64,000 nucleotides of DNA from positions 1,612,001 to 1,676,000 of the forward strand of contig JAVHNS010000007.1 of the NCBI GenBank assembly GCA_036872755.1, read 5' to 3'. The notes under the pieces were generated by a model. That model made no database searches and was not told the DNA's origin. It saw nothing but the letters and a program-made list of their open reading frames with translations. This DNA is from Orbilia blumenaviensis. Its lineage: Eukaryota > Ascomycota > Orbiliomycetes > Orbiliales > Orbiliaceae. A program made the position numbers and the translations under genes. Of the stretch, positions 46,253 through 58,875 are shown piece after piece; position 1 is the stretch's first letter; each line of letters begins with the position of its first letter.

Positions 46253-49200
46253 GCGTGGGTGACAATCCAGGCCCTTTTTTCACATACCCTTGCCGCTTAC
46301 AGTTTCGTGATCTTCAGAGTTTGAGCTGCCTTGTTAACGAGGGAATATGAGCCTTTCGGAAAGAGCGGACGGCAGATAGCTCCCCAACGTGGCCAACTTC
46401 CTCAAAAGTGGTATAAAGTCACCGCAGAAATCCTACAGAAAAAAAAGGCTTGGTTCTACTAGGCCCTCTTGGTGTTACATACAATGGCTTGGACGAATAC
46501 TCTCTGGTCGTAAAAACTAAGACTTTTGAGCTGGGGGGGTTTTTTTTTTTTGCCTCTACGCAGTATGGTTAGAAGGGCTAATGGCTGTGGATTTGGCCAA
46601 CCTATTCTTCTGTGAAGCACTCGAGAAACCCAAGGCCAACCGATATCGCGATAGCCAAGCTACCAAGGCAGTAGGTTTTGCATTTGTCCGAAGCCACGAT
46701 GGTTGAATAATATGAAAAGGAGCTTCGAAAGGTGCCTCTCACTTGCATGCATCTTGACGCCGGACCAAAGGAAGTTTTCCTCAACGAGTGCATGGAAAAT
46801 GCAAAACGCCTCCAAATTTCTTTTTCTCGGTTAAGCGTTCCAGCAAAAAAAAAAAGCTTTTCTCGCTGGCGTAATTTAGCTGTGAGCCGACATTGGCATA
46901 CGCCATGCAAACCGGCTAAAGTGGTGCACGAATAATGACACGGCAGCCCTTTATGAAGCACAATTATTTGCTGGGCAATTGGTCGAACTCGAGGATTCAT
47001 AACGGAAATCTGGCGGCCGTGACCCGTTTAAAAGTGGGCCCTTCAAACGCATGGCGATGCATGAGCACATGGCTCCTGTGTATCGATGATCTTGACGAAT
47101 GCCGAAGCATCGATCATTCGGCTTGTGGACGGGCCATCTTCCTGGTTTGAATGCAAATTGTCAGCACATCTCTCGTACTGGAATCCCAAATGAGGCCATG
47201 CATGCGACATCATGTCGACATAGTCAATTGGCAACACAAGAATTGCATGGAATAATCGAGTGGGTGAGATTTGTCGGGTTTGCGAGTATGATAGTGATAG
47301 TTAGGTCTCCTAATGACAGCAGATTCTTGATTGGAGGCACGCGATTTGGGAACCCTTACATGCTGCAAACTTAATAATCTATCAGTGCATACCTGAGTAC
47401 AGAGTATGGGCGTACAGGCTGAACTGCTTCCGTGGCACCTGTCAAATTGTTGCTCATTGTTACCATTCCGTGAAGTTGAAGGTTGATACAAGCCTTTTTT
47501 CTTGGTACAAGTCGTCTAGTCGGCTGCAGCCACCAGGCGGTTGACAGGGGGTTTCGCTTTTAGCATATATGGGTCCTAGGCAGCTTTAAAAGATAACCGG
47601 CTTTGGTACTTGGATGACCCTGGTCTATATAGCATACTATTGAAAACTGAAAGCATCTTGCACAGAACTTCATATTATTTTGGTCGGAAAGTAATCCAGA
47701 AATTATCCGGACGGCAGATAAGACAGCTGGGGTTTCTGTGTTCGCGCTTGAACTGAGATTCTTTCTATATGTACTCCCTCGTACTTTTATCATGGATGTT
47801 TCGCCGAACTCACGCGTGCACGGTGCGAAACTTACAATATCCGTCTAAGATTCGAACAAACAAAGAAAGTTATTAGATAATGTTGAGATTGATCTGAGAT
47901 CTTTAGCAAGATCGCTAGGTCTTTCCATGCAAAAGTTAGATTTACCAGCCCGGTCAACTTCATGGTGCTGATAAAGTTCTTTCATTGGAATACCGGCACC
48001 TACGTATGGCCCGTACCCTGTCATTCCGAGCTCACGGGAATGTAAGCCGATACGAAGGTACAGACAGCTATCCAAGTGGGTCATCTAAGCAAAAATTAAA
48101 TAGCCGTTAGCTAGTGCTATGTGGTTTCTTCAGTAAACGTATCCAAATTCCATGAGCTCCCGAATCCCGAATCGCTGTGGGAGAAAGCTGGGGGTTATGT
48201 TTAAGCAGGGTCGAGTATGATCGGCAGGTTTGAAGAGAGCCGTTCTAGGGTTCTTGTTCTAGTCACATGGAAGATTTAAATCGTCCTTTGCCATGAAAAA
48301 AGCTCAAGCGCGCTAGCACACAAAAATAAACCAATTATTATACAGCTTAGTTGACGATAGTACATGTATTGTCAAAATGGTGGGTCGTTGTGGTTTATAT
48401 GATTCTTGCTGGTTCAGAGCTTTACCACATGGTCGCCGGCATAAAAACAGAATTGCATCCCAGAGTTGATTCTTTTCTACCTAAATACCTAGGTATCCCG
48501 TGATTTTATTTTGTTTTCCTCATTTTTTCCATACATTTCCTGTGAAGCCCTTTCTATGTTTAAGCTGATCAAGTATAAAGCCTCAGCCGGTAAGTATCCA
48601 ACAACACCTGGCCACCCGTGCAAGTAAGAAAAATCCAACAGGCGCAGAGCCTTGGTTTGAAATTTTGGCGAGCCGACAACCGCCAGGTTTGGCCACATTA
48701 GTCTGGGCAACGATACTAACTTAGACGTACACGCCCTGATATTATATGGAACAGTTCACTCAATTTCCTGGCCAGACAGCCCCGTACTCGGCACAGAAGC
48801 GCTCGCTCGGCGTAAGGCCGTTATAACCGGGAAGTGTTACATATTGAAATATAATATGGCTTTGTATAATATAGTAATAATAATCTCATTCGATGTGAAT
48901 GCTGGATGGATGTGCTTCGTGATCCATTTAAAGTCTAGATTTACACCGCGGCAGAAAGCATACCTACTTAGTATCACTAGCGTAGGTAGTCTACAGTAAA
49001 CTGGTAGCTCGAATTTGTAATCTCTCGTCGTCTTCCGTTTCATCATCTTGGCTCACTTTCATCCTTTGCCCCGTACCAAAATAATTAATATTCTATATAC
49101 TTCCTCTGCAGGGCTTGTCGATGCGTTACATTGGTTGCTCAAAAATGACATCCCTATTTGCCTAGAAAAGAAAATATACACTCAAAACAAGGTTGGCTTT

Positions 49201-52200
49201 ATATGATTAGTCGGTTCTGTGTTTGTTTTGGATCTATGTCATACATTCCACGGTCTATACATCCATTGCTAGCAATTACTGTGGATAAAATCCAGATCTC
49301 GGAAGTGCCCACGTCGTTTTGCATCGCTTCATTCTCGAACCGAGAGTCATCTCAATTAATATTCCGACTGTCTAATACAAAGATTCAATATCTACCAACG
49401 ATCAATCGACAAAATATTGAAAAACACAATATGTATATAATTCGAGTTGTCCCAGATCTATAGACATACCGAATAGAGATAGCATATACGGAGGTCATAG
49501 CTTATCCCTGTCCACTGATGGTCCTTGCGAACCCGCAGGGATACGCCCCGGAACGTTGCATTATGCGGAGTTGAACCCTGGCATTCTTGGGGTATTGGAG
49601 GTTAACCGGTTATCGGTTGATTACTATCAAAACGGGTGCCTAGTATTGCATATTATTTTTCTGACCGTTGATCAATTGACCATTTCAAGAATGATTCGAT
49701 GAATTGTCTATCCCGTCGACGCATGCGTTTCATGGCATATATTGGATAGAGGTCTAGTGATCATGTCAATCATAATCTGGGCAAAGGCTGGTAGTTTTGG
49801 CGAGGAAATGATATTAAATGGGAGAGCCGAGTTATGCTTTATGAATATAGAACTATCTAGCATTCGCACTATTCGTGGATAGTGAACCGAAATTTTATAG
49901 GCGCTCGCCTTGTGTAACCATAAATACTCTATCTGAGCCTTGCTAGATGCATATCAGATAACAGATTGTTTAACATCTGTATTTGATATCCGTTGCAAGA
50001 TATCCGGCGTCTGTCTCTAAGCGTAAGATAACGGGTACCACTTTTATCGAATCACTGCTAACCGCCTGTGAAACCATTGATCCAGGCTTGAGCACTATAT
50101 TGCTATTTTGTTAACACCAAAATGCGCTGCTTGATATCATCTTGGCCTGCATCAAAATCAAACGTCTATGAGATATTTTAATTTGCATATCAGTTTTGTG
50201 GTGTTGATAAACGCTGCCAGGTTTTCAATTGGACATGCTGGGTGCACCCTTGTAGCCGGCATCTTGAGGGTTTGAAGGTTTCCTTGAAAAGTATTGAATC
50301 CTAAGACACTGCGGGAACCTCGAAGTTTCTGTGCATTCGTGGCTGGCGATATCTGCATGAAGCGTTGATACTACTGCCAGCACCTGGCTGCCAAGTGCCA
50401 CAATGTGGATATGTGTGATTCGGATGAATGGCGACAGGGGGGTCATTCTAGACTACCAAATTTTCCGAGACTAGTTTAGCTGTCGGCAACGCCGTTTTTT
50501 TCAATCCTATAAAGACCAAGACTCTGGGCGAACAAACAGAATGCACTTTTTTCACTCTCGCCTTTTCACCAGCAGAATCCACTAATGCCCATGGATGTTG
50601 TTCTAATTGGAGGACCAAGTGGTGTTCAGTAGCTCTGGTCAGCTGTATTGTAGCCCTAATATCTGCAACTAGCGTCCAAGTGGCGACCACGCCATGTATC
50701 ACAATTCCTTATGACCGATATCCCAACAATGTGGCTTTTCTAAATTTCCATCGAGCTCCACAAACGGGTGGATCCCCACCCCACTGTCGCAAGATGCATA
50801 TGTGTGGTGCAAGAGCCCAATCTTAGCAGACCCTGCAGAGAAAACGTGTATTCGGAGCGGTGGACGGACGGCCGATGCACATACATACATGTATGAATGG
50901 CTGCATTGACGTTTTAGTTCGGTTATCCTGGCCGATACTCTGGAAGTCACAATACATGCTTCATGACATAAACCCTTGCGGTTCCATGAACCGAGCACAT
51001 CTACCGTGCTTTCGCACGTCTGGAGATACAAGTTTTCCTACGGAATTTTTTCTTGGGCTTTCGGGAAACATGTCGTCTTGAGTAATATAGCTAACATTAG
51101 TATCCTCGGTTGCTCCTTCTCACAACGGTATCGGCGCGCTGTTTATCGAAATTCGCCAACCAAATTTATCTTCGCCCGCGCAGCAGCCTCTGCGCGCAGA
51201 GTCCGATAAAAAAGGAACACCGGTAAGTTATCATGAAATCCGGCACTTGTCACACAAGTGTACAAATTAGAATCCTACGACCTACTGAAGCTCGAGCGCA
51301 ATCGGCGATGCGATTTCACCACCTCGGCGCCAATGGCGATATCTTTTTTTTGCAGTCAAAGTCTTGCAGTTGCTATGATACATGATAACTTGCGCATGTC
51401 AGCTGGTTGGATAAAACGCCGGTTTCGGTAGCATATTACCTAACATAACGTCTCTCTTGGAAGCATTGAATGCTGAAGGAGGCGATCATGAAATACCAAA
51501 GGCGGATTTGTTTGCGCCTGGTGTCAAAGAGGTCTTCTGTTTTGTCAGATCACTGGTCTCGTAAACCAGCCTCCACGAAGGATACCACCAAAACTACGGT
51601 TTCTCGAAGCTTAGATTAATAGCGACATCCCATCTACCACGAAATTCGATTCATCAAACCTATGATACGCAAACCTGCTGCTCGCCACCAATGAACTTGA
51701 CACGACGACGAAACCATCCGCGCGACGATATCTTTAGAATGATCGGTTCACTTGACATAGCGGTGTCTGAGACGCCGACAGCACCACAGGTCAAGAAATG
51801 CCTAGGAAGACACCTTGCGACGCCGTGCACGTGCTAAAACCTCTCATGCTCATGGCTGAATTTTTTAATAAATTTTGCAAAGGAGGGCGGTTAGCACTGG
51901 TCTGAGGGGGGAAATTTGAAATCACCAGCACAGAGTACGTATGCTGAAATAGCTAATTAGCTGCATGCACGCACATCACGGTGTTAGTGGGCTGGCGAGG
52001 TAGTTCCATGGCCTCGAATCTAGGCGCTGGGGGCAAAGTAGTTCCATAGAGATGGAAAAACTCGATCGATCTCAGGCCGTACGCAAGTGGAAATGCGGAT
52101 TACTCCCTAATACCAGCAAATATCACGTCGCGCACCTGTGTATGTGCATTCTACCACAGATGTATATGTATATATCTCGGAATTCAGATGCTAGAAGCAT

Positions 52201-54009
52201 GTTTGTATTGGCTGATTCGAGATACGCGGAGGATTAGGTGGAATTTTGGGAACTCCCGAAACTTTTGGGGGGCGACTGGGTGATCAGACGCACCGCTGCA
52301 CGATCTCACGCGGAATTTAGGGGGCTTCTGAGAGCTACAACATGCACAGCAGGAGTTCGCGAGCTGAGGAAGTTAGGAGGTCAGCTAAAATCCGGGACGG
52401 CTGAGTCTGTGGGGCGTTGGCTATTTGGCAGTCATGCAGGAGACGAGATTCCTGTCTCACGGCTGCAATATTATTCAGTGGTAGCGAAATTTTTTTGGAC
52501 CAGTTACATTAGTACGTATACCGGCTTATGTAACGACCAGGTTTTGGGATTGAGACCAAAGATATTGCCCCTATTAGGGACCGAATCGGTATCCAGATCT
52601 CAGTCCGAGGCAAGCAGAATAGATCGGAATTACTGTCCCATTCTAATCTCCTAGTCCCGGTCGTCCTGGCTGGCTACCAGGCTAGGGCACTTGTCAAAAT
52701 AACACAATAATAATCGAATCACATGCGCATATGCACACTTCCAATCCTGAATCCTTGAATATTTGTAGCGATATTTGATCTGGACCAATGTATCCACATT
52801 CATGCATATATATGTCTCAGGAAATTTGTGGCGAGACTTGTTTTTCGCTGAGGCTCGGAGCAGCGGGGCCTACGGGTTACGGTCATCTAGATTCCTGATA
52901 AGCAAAATGGTGGATTCCACCAGCATCAACTATCTCCCCTCTCGACGTTTATAATCATAATAACGATTGGCCAGAGAATTCAAATTATATAGCCATAGGA
53001 TTCATCCTAATTTGGCGAACTAGCTCTCAGTGTTGTAATTGTTGTAAAATATTGGCTTGATGAGGGGGTCAGATCTCGAGAGACTCGGCAATGGACCGAA
53101 GATTATATGGAGAACCGAGGTGTAGATTGCAAATAATAGGATAGGTACTCAGATATTTCCCATAGACCGGGCACGATGAAACCTAGGTAAGTAATATAGA
53201 AGATACTGGCTAACTAAAAGTACTTACTCTTTTCGAAGCCTAGCCGGATGGACGGTAAATGTTGTGATCGAAGCAAGTTCACAAGGCTTCGAGCGCGAGA
53301 TAGTTCAGGGGGGCTCGGGATTGACACGCATTGAATTTGAGAGTATCATGAATGCCAAAACTTAACTTCAACATGGGAAATACGGAAAATTAAAAATTTT
53401 AAAGAGACGGACTCAACCTCGAAGACTCGACCTAGCCAACCTCCTGCCCACAGAGCGTATACGTATACGACCCGATACGAAGAGAAACAACCCCCCTCCT
53501 CCTCCGCTTCGTCAAGTTAAAGTCGCAAAGCGAACAGTCTGGCCTTATTGCGAAGGTTTGAACAAAACCCTGACCCCTTATACGGCCCCCAAATTCAATA
53601 TTCATTAAACAATAATACCACAATGTTTTCCAACGAGAACCAACTGTTAAAAAAAGTGTCCAGGCAGAAAGACAATCCATCATTTAATTCTGAGAGCCGA
53701 TAACCCTCATCTCGACTACGTTATTACGCGTATATACACCCGAACACGTTACCTATGTGTATCAAACTTGCATCGAAAGCGCTTCCAACCCATTGAGTAC
53801 ATCTCTCAGGTTTCCTTCAACAGGATCAAGGGTCGATGTCATCATTGTTTGAAGCTGCTTGTTTGAAGCTGCATAACTTTAGACATCCATTTTGAGCGCC
53901 GCCCCTCCCTACTTCGAACAACTCTTGAAGTCTCTGCTCAGGTCGAGGGCCTAGGCTAAGATTAAGTTGCTTAAAATTGAGTTGCAAGGCTCTGGAAATA
54001 TCTTGATCA

Positions 54010-54419
54010 TGAAGAATTGGTTACTAGCTGTACAGAGCCAATCCATCCTCTTTTCGTATCTACTAATAGAAAGCGATCGCCTTATCATAGGTGCAGGGGC
54101 TTCTGTAGTGGCAACTGTCACCGAATCTGCTGCAGCCCCTTCGGTAGGTTGTTCTTCAACCGAAAGAGGAGAAAACGTCTTTGTAGCAGGTGTATTAGAC
54201 GCTGGTCCCTCCTTAAGGGGGGGTATTTCTTTGCAACTGGCGGTTTGGACGTTGGTCTAGTCTTAGGAGGCCGACTGTGTTTGAGTCTTCCATTACCATC
54301 TTGAATGTGGTAAGTGGGCCCATCAGTAATAGTTCCGGTATACGTAATAACCTCATACTGTACTTTTTTTCAACCATTTCCATGATATCGTAGAGACTGG
54401 ACTCCGCTTCAAGGAGCAA
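54010..54419 (-). pseudogene. Unidentified coding relic broken at homopolymers
   Basis: Reading the minus strand, coherent coding-like text moves through three frames. A segment ending YDIMEMVEKK changes frame at an A7 run (about 54363-54369) into QYEVITYTGTITDGPTYHIQ. That changes frame again at a C7 run (about 54220) into a Pro/Thr/Glu-rich stretch starting KEGPASNTPATKTFSPLS and running to RYEKRMDWLCTASNQFF. Both shifts sit in homopolymers, so they may be true decay or assembly errors. The family is not recognised. It lies about 0.7 kb downstream of the transcription-factor relic in the same orientation, but nothing shows that it belongs to it. Confidence 0.35.
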
Positions 54420-55100
54420 TTACTAACAGTGCGCGAATATCTTAAAGTTGTTCAGGATTCTCGGCGGAGGACTCTTTCAATAGGCGTGCTATATACTTCG
54501 ATAACAGCATGTGAATACAGAGACTAAAATACAGACAGTTGCGCAGTTAAGACGTTAGTTTATATCTGATGGGTAGATTGTGAGATATAGAAGGGTAAAA
54601 GCCAACCTCGCCCGCCCGGAATGACTATGTTGGGAACTTACTGTGAAGCTACAATGAATGGCGCAATGCTTTGTCCAATTCTGAGACCTTCAGGTAGATT
54701 TTTCTTCTGATCTACGATCGACCTTAGCAGGAGTAATTTTTGCTCCACTGCTATTGGGAGTATGTCATGATCGTTTTTGATTTGTAGCTTAGCTAATTTG
54801 TAATTGATTATTTAAAGCTCAGTAAAAGCCTGCGCTCCCTCGTCGTTTCGATATGGCTCGAGGGTTGTGTATATAGATAGGGTCGCTATATCAGCATTGC
54901 AGGTATGCCGTTGCTTGCCTTATCACTTAGAGCTGCGCGCTTAGGAAATGAGATTTTCTGAATATCCATGACTGGTTTACATTTAAATAGAGAACCGTAT
55001 ATATAAGACGTTTGCCATGTACGTTATAAACCATAGTACTATAACAGGGCTATTCGTTGAACAAACCTGAATAGCTGAAACGCGCCCCAGGCAGTAGCCT
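54420..55100. other. AT-rich spacer between two relics
   Basis: No coding signal was found on either strand; the sequence is strongly AT-rich. Confidence 0.45.
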
Positions 55101-56290
55101 TTATTGCCTATTCATATCTTTGCAGGCTTCTTCTACCGGATCGGATATATTTTTGCCCTTGCTCTTGGAAGCCTCTAAAGCTTTAAACTTTTCATCTACC
55201 AGTCTGTTTAAGAGGGATGTAGCAGTTTGGAAGAACATCCACCCTAAATTATCCATACCGCCAACACCGACCGCTTCACATAGGATAAGGCCAGGTTGAA
55301 TGGTAATTAGCGTCGAGTTATTGCATTCCAGATGCCAAAACTTCACCGCCTCTTCCATGAGCCGGTAGGTCAGAGTATTCGGGCTGTAGTGGTCCGCTCG
55401 GACCAGGATCCTGGTGGAGAAATGCTTTGAAGGGTACATTAGCTTGGTAGTTTATGTCGCAAAGTCTATTTGTGTGTCTGATCGACTGACTGTATCTGAT
55501 ATAGGATATTTTCCAATTGAAATAATCGTATTCTTCGAACTTAAGGAGGATATCCGGATACTCACACAGGCCGCCTTCAATATACAATTAACGAGATGGG
55601 GAGAACGTAGTTCAAATTGTTGTTTATCATACCTTCTATGAATGTTCTGGGATCATAGAAGTTCCCTGCAAACCAATAACAAATGATAAAAGAAGATAAC
55701 AGGTGGGATACAAGCTCGTTGTCGTCAGTAACGGTCGTCCATGGGACCACCTTTAAGCCACCGAGAGGTCTATCGCCAATTATTCCGGGATCCGTTTGTG
55801 TAGGCACGGTTCGTCTCATTCCCTCCAGCTTGGCGTTGTGCAGGAGTGTCAGTTTCATGGTCTCCGGTTCTGGGGATGTCCCTCATGGGTAGCATGGAAG
55901 TGCCGTCATTCCGGATAAACAAAAGTAATTCTTCCAAGGAAAAGCCCGCTCTGTAGAACACTCATAGTCTTTCTCAAGGTTGGTGGGGCTTGCAGTTCTC
56001 ATGTAGTCGATAAATGTCTTGTGGCTGTTATTTTCGTCCTGGAGCAACTTCAACTCATGTTTCAAGGGTTTTCTTTGACCGCCTGAGTCTTCAATTACGT
56101 ATCAGCACTCCTGGCCCTTGAGTCGACACCTTTCACACTGCGGCCTGTCTTTGCTACACTGGGGGCTGGAGCCTGGTTAGATTTTACGCAATACGTATCA
56201 ATACTAATATCTAATCCCGCAAGTGGAAACACCTTAGCCTTCGCTTTCTTGCAACGATTACACGCTTTCGCAGCCTAGTGCCTCTTGTGT
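55101..56290 (-). pseudogene. Decayed Zn2Cys6 fungal transcription factor
   Basis: A zinc cluster is readable on the minus strand. KACNRCKKAKAK (about 56230-56265) joins, if a GTGTTT...CCCCCAG intron is removed, to CSKDRPQCERCRLKGQEC, giving the exact C-x2-C-x6-C-x6-C-x2-C-x6-C spacing. A TAG stop lies a few codons upstream of the cluster and a TGA falls directly after the last cysteine. Downstream, fragments typical of the fungal transcription-factor middle region occur in changing frames: FYRAGFSLEELLLFIRND, PWTTVTDDNELVSHLLSSFI with DPRTFIEGM, and TIQPGLILCEAVGVGGMDNL with GWMFF. At least two frameshifts (near 55950 and 55860) and several stops separate them, and the remaining C-terminal part is missing. 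The relic resembles nirA-like regulators. TAG and TGA at probable CAG and CGA positions would fit C-to-T (RIP-type) mutation, but the frameshifts would not. Confidence 0.75.
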
Positions 56291-58221
56291 TTTATTTTCA
56301 CACCATATCTCCGTGACTGTTGAAGTTGATCGGGCCCTGGGGAGGGTGCGAGCACAAGGGGGTCATGACGCCTTCGAGGGTTTGATCTGTAGACATGTCG
56401 ACATCATGGCTTTTATTCGCTGAAGAATCCCAGTGTTGAGGGTATGAGTATCTCAGGTCGCAGGGGGGTATAGTATATGCTCCATATGTTCGGTCTAGAC
56501 CCATTAAAAGTCTTCTGGTACCTGGGTATTATTATACGCTCGAGGTTTAAACGTTCTGGTGGTATTTGCGGAGATGAGATGTGTCAAGCACGGCTGAGGG
56601 GAGTAAAATACACATACATTAACTCGATCCCTGGCAAATTCATGAATCCCCCAGAGGAATGACGAAAACTTAATGCTGCTGTGCGATATCGCGAAAATAG
56701 ACACGAGAATACTAAAGTTCACATCGTGGCGAATTCTTAACCGTCGTGAGAAAAATACATGTAAATTACTAATAAATGTGGTTCGCAAGCAACCAAGACT
56801 CCTTTCTTTGAAAAAGCAACTGGAGGTAGGTCATTAATTGGCCAAATACGTATAGGTTAAGGTAATTGCGAAATTGTTAACCGTATTTTGGATTTTCTAT
56901 AAGGTTCACCCAATCTGAAAGACAAGTTAAATTATACCCCGTTATCGAATTCCTCAACCACCAAAACTCTCTAGATCGAGACTTTGATGATCCAACATCA
57001 GGAATGTGTTGTCAGTGTGGTACAAATACTGTGACATGGCGCCGCGTGGTGATCAAGATGTGTTACCAATGAGACCAGATGTGTTGTGATCAGATCTGCC
57101 GCATTGCGGCGTGGCCTTGATATCTTAATGACGGCGGCCTGGTGACTGTATTTGATTCAGTATGCGCATATTACATATGCCCATACGGCTTCCTTACGAG
57201 ACCACGGCTTCCTAGGTATCTTCATTTCTACAGATCAACCTTCCGGGGCTCAATCCTCGAAAATGTAAGCACAGCATTCGCATGATCTGCTGCAGGGAGA
57301 GTCTACATTAACGTCCAGGGTATTGGGTTGCGAACATGTTTCAGGTAAATGAATTTCATAGGCATAACTTCGAACTTTGAACCGAAAGTCGTCAAACGGC
57401 TGAGAAAGGGGACGTCAGCCACCCAATACACTTCAAACACTTTATTTGTTCGAGGGGGAGCGGGTTATGTAACCTTTCGACTTTTTACCAACCGTCTACG
57501 AACCAAAAAGATGTTGGGAATACATGTCGACACGGCACGTCGGGTTTTTGGACCTTTGCGTCCCGACCAACTTGGTAGGTGGCACAAAGGAAGACCACCG
57601 TTTTCAAGGCTGAGTTTGTGGTAACTTCTACAACATTCGAGCTACACCACTCGTTGGTCTACAGCACTTGGTCTACAGCACTCGATTTTTGTGTTCATGC
57701 ATGGAATTTGTCATAACTTGATTTGATCGTTTGGAAACTCGTTTTTCATTTGAATCTCTCGAATCAGGTTTTGCATGTGTCTCATCATACAGAAACCAAT
57801 AGACATTGAAAATTAAACATCAAAAAATCGTGAAAGAAGAACTCTCAGAAGGCCGTAAAACTCCGTAACCAATGGCAAGTCGTCGAAAAGTATAGAACAA
57901 ATAAAAAAAGAAGAAAGATAAATATAATACAGAAAACGTTGTCGTAGAATCGTTGATTAAAATTCGTGAAGCAATAACCCAATAATTCAATCCACTCCTG
58001 GCCAATAAAAGATTCCCAAGCCAGCCCAGTAATCCGTTGTACCCAGGCCGAGATATACAAAGGAAAAAAAGAAAAAAAATATGTCGGTGAAGGAAGAGAG
58101 GAAGAAAGAGTAATCCACCAGGTGAAGAGTGATGTATGTACAGCGAAGGTGGTCGGTCGGAAAGAGTTAATGTATGTATAGAAGAAGTATCCAGAAGGAA
58201 TAAAAGAGTAATGGGTATCGT
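56291..58221. other. Intergenic, no supported gene
   Basis: The first about 200 bases may hold remains of the N-terminus or promoter of the transcription-factor relic (a 68-codon minus frame at 56298-56504). The rest has no coding signal and becomes purine-rich towards 58 kb, the 3' side of the next gene. Confidence 0.45.
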
Positions 58222-58875
58222 TTAAGCTTCGTCTTCGCTTTCTTCTGGCATTTCGGAAAACTCTCGCGTAGCTGAAGGAGGGGGCGAACAGTTGTGGACA
58301 ACGACGATGCTAGACCGCCTCCTTTGTCCGCCGACAATGATTGGTGTCTGTTCTTGCATAGCCATTGTGGTCCTAGTGGTCCTTCGTCGCGACTTTAGTG
58401 TCGCAATAGAGTATGCTCGGACCTTGGTGACCAAAGGAGCGACCGAGCTCTTTGTGGATGGGAAGTCCTCATCCATAGTGGTATCTTCGGGTGAAACCTT
58501 TCTTTCGACAACGGTAGTAGCAGAGTCATACTCTTGCTCATTCCTATAGATGATGCTTTCTCTTCTTCGGCTACCCATGTTGATGGATGTTCTTGAGGCG
58601 CGGCGACTAGTTGTGGATTCTTCGCTTCCCCGACGGGAACTAGCAGGCGACAAGATCTTTGGAGTGGAAACAGGCGAAAAAAGGCGCGGTGACATAACCA
58701 CCACAGTGGCAATGTTCTTGGCTCTTCCCCTTGGAGAGATAGGGGAGATAGGAGAGATTATATGTTTGGCGTCTGGGAAGCGAGAGTCTTTAATGATGAT
58801 TGAAAGTCGCGGAACAGAAGTGCGTCGCTGATGGTTGAGGAGAGGAAGTGCTGGTCGGCGGGTAGCGAACTCCAT
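58222..58875 (-). CDS. Putative disordered protein rich in RRxS motifs (unknown function)
   Basis: Single open frame of 217 residues without recognisable domain, signal peptide or membrane segment. The composition is rich in S, R, T, P and E. Five Arg-Arg-x-Ser motifs (RRTS, RRGS, RRAS, RRES and RRSS) fit the consensus for PKA-type kinases. A short ISPISPISP repeat offers proline-directed sites, and the last residues are acidic (PEESEDEA). The frame is long for this gene-poor stretch and starts at an ATG (MEFATRRPAL) with an AT-rich upstream, supporting a real gene, but no homologue comes to mind. An artefact of a low-complexity region is the alternative. Confidence 0.55.
   Translation of the reverse strand: MEFATRRPALPLLNHQRRTSVPRLSIIIKDSRFPDAKHIISPISPISPRGRAKNIATVVVMSPRLFSPVSTPKILSPASSRRGSEESTTSRRASRTSINMGSRRRESIIYRNEQEYDSATTVVERKVSPEDTTMDEDFPSTKSSVAPLVTKVRAYSIATLKSRRRTTRTTMAMQEQTPIIVGGQRRRSSIVVVHNCSPPPSATREFSEMPEESEDEA

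Larger units (their letters stand above)
45409..54009. other. 8.6-kb gene-poor region
   Basis: After the transporter promoter, no frame shows a domain or a convincing exon chain. Short frames at 46602-47000, 47845-48084 (minus) and 52238-52654 (plus) were examined and left out. Homopolymer tracts are prominent (A26 at 46227, T11 near 46541). The composition is mixed, with AT-rich blocks near 48.8-50 kb and 52.7-53.3 kb. No transposase or reverse transcriptase is visible. Confidence 0.5.

Noticed and set aside
46602..47000. Minus frame of 132 codons with a C-x3-C...C pattern vaguely like a WSC domain
   Set aside because: Cysteine count and spacing do not fit WSC, there is no signal peptide in frame, and an A-run interrupts the region on the plus strand.
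52238..52654. 138-codon plus-strand frame
   Set aside because: No recognisable motif or neighbouring exon; isolated in a gene-poor region.
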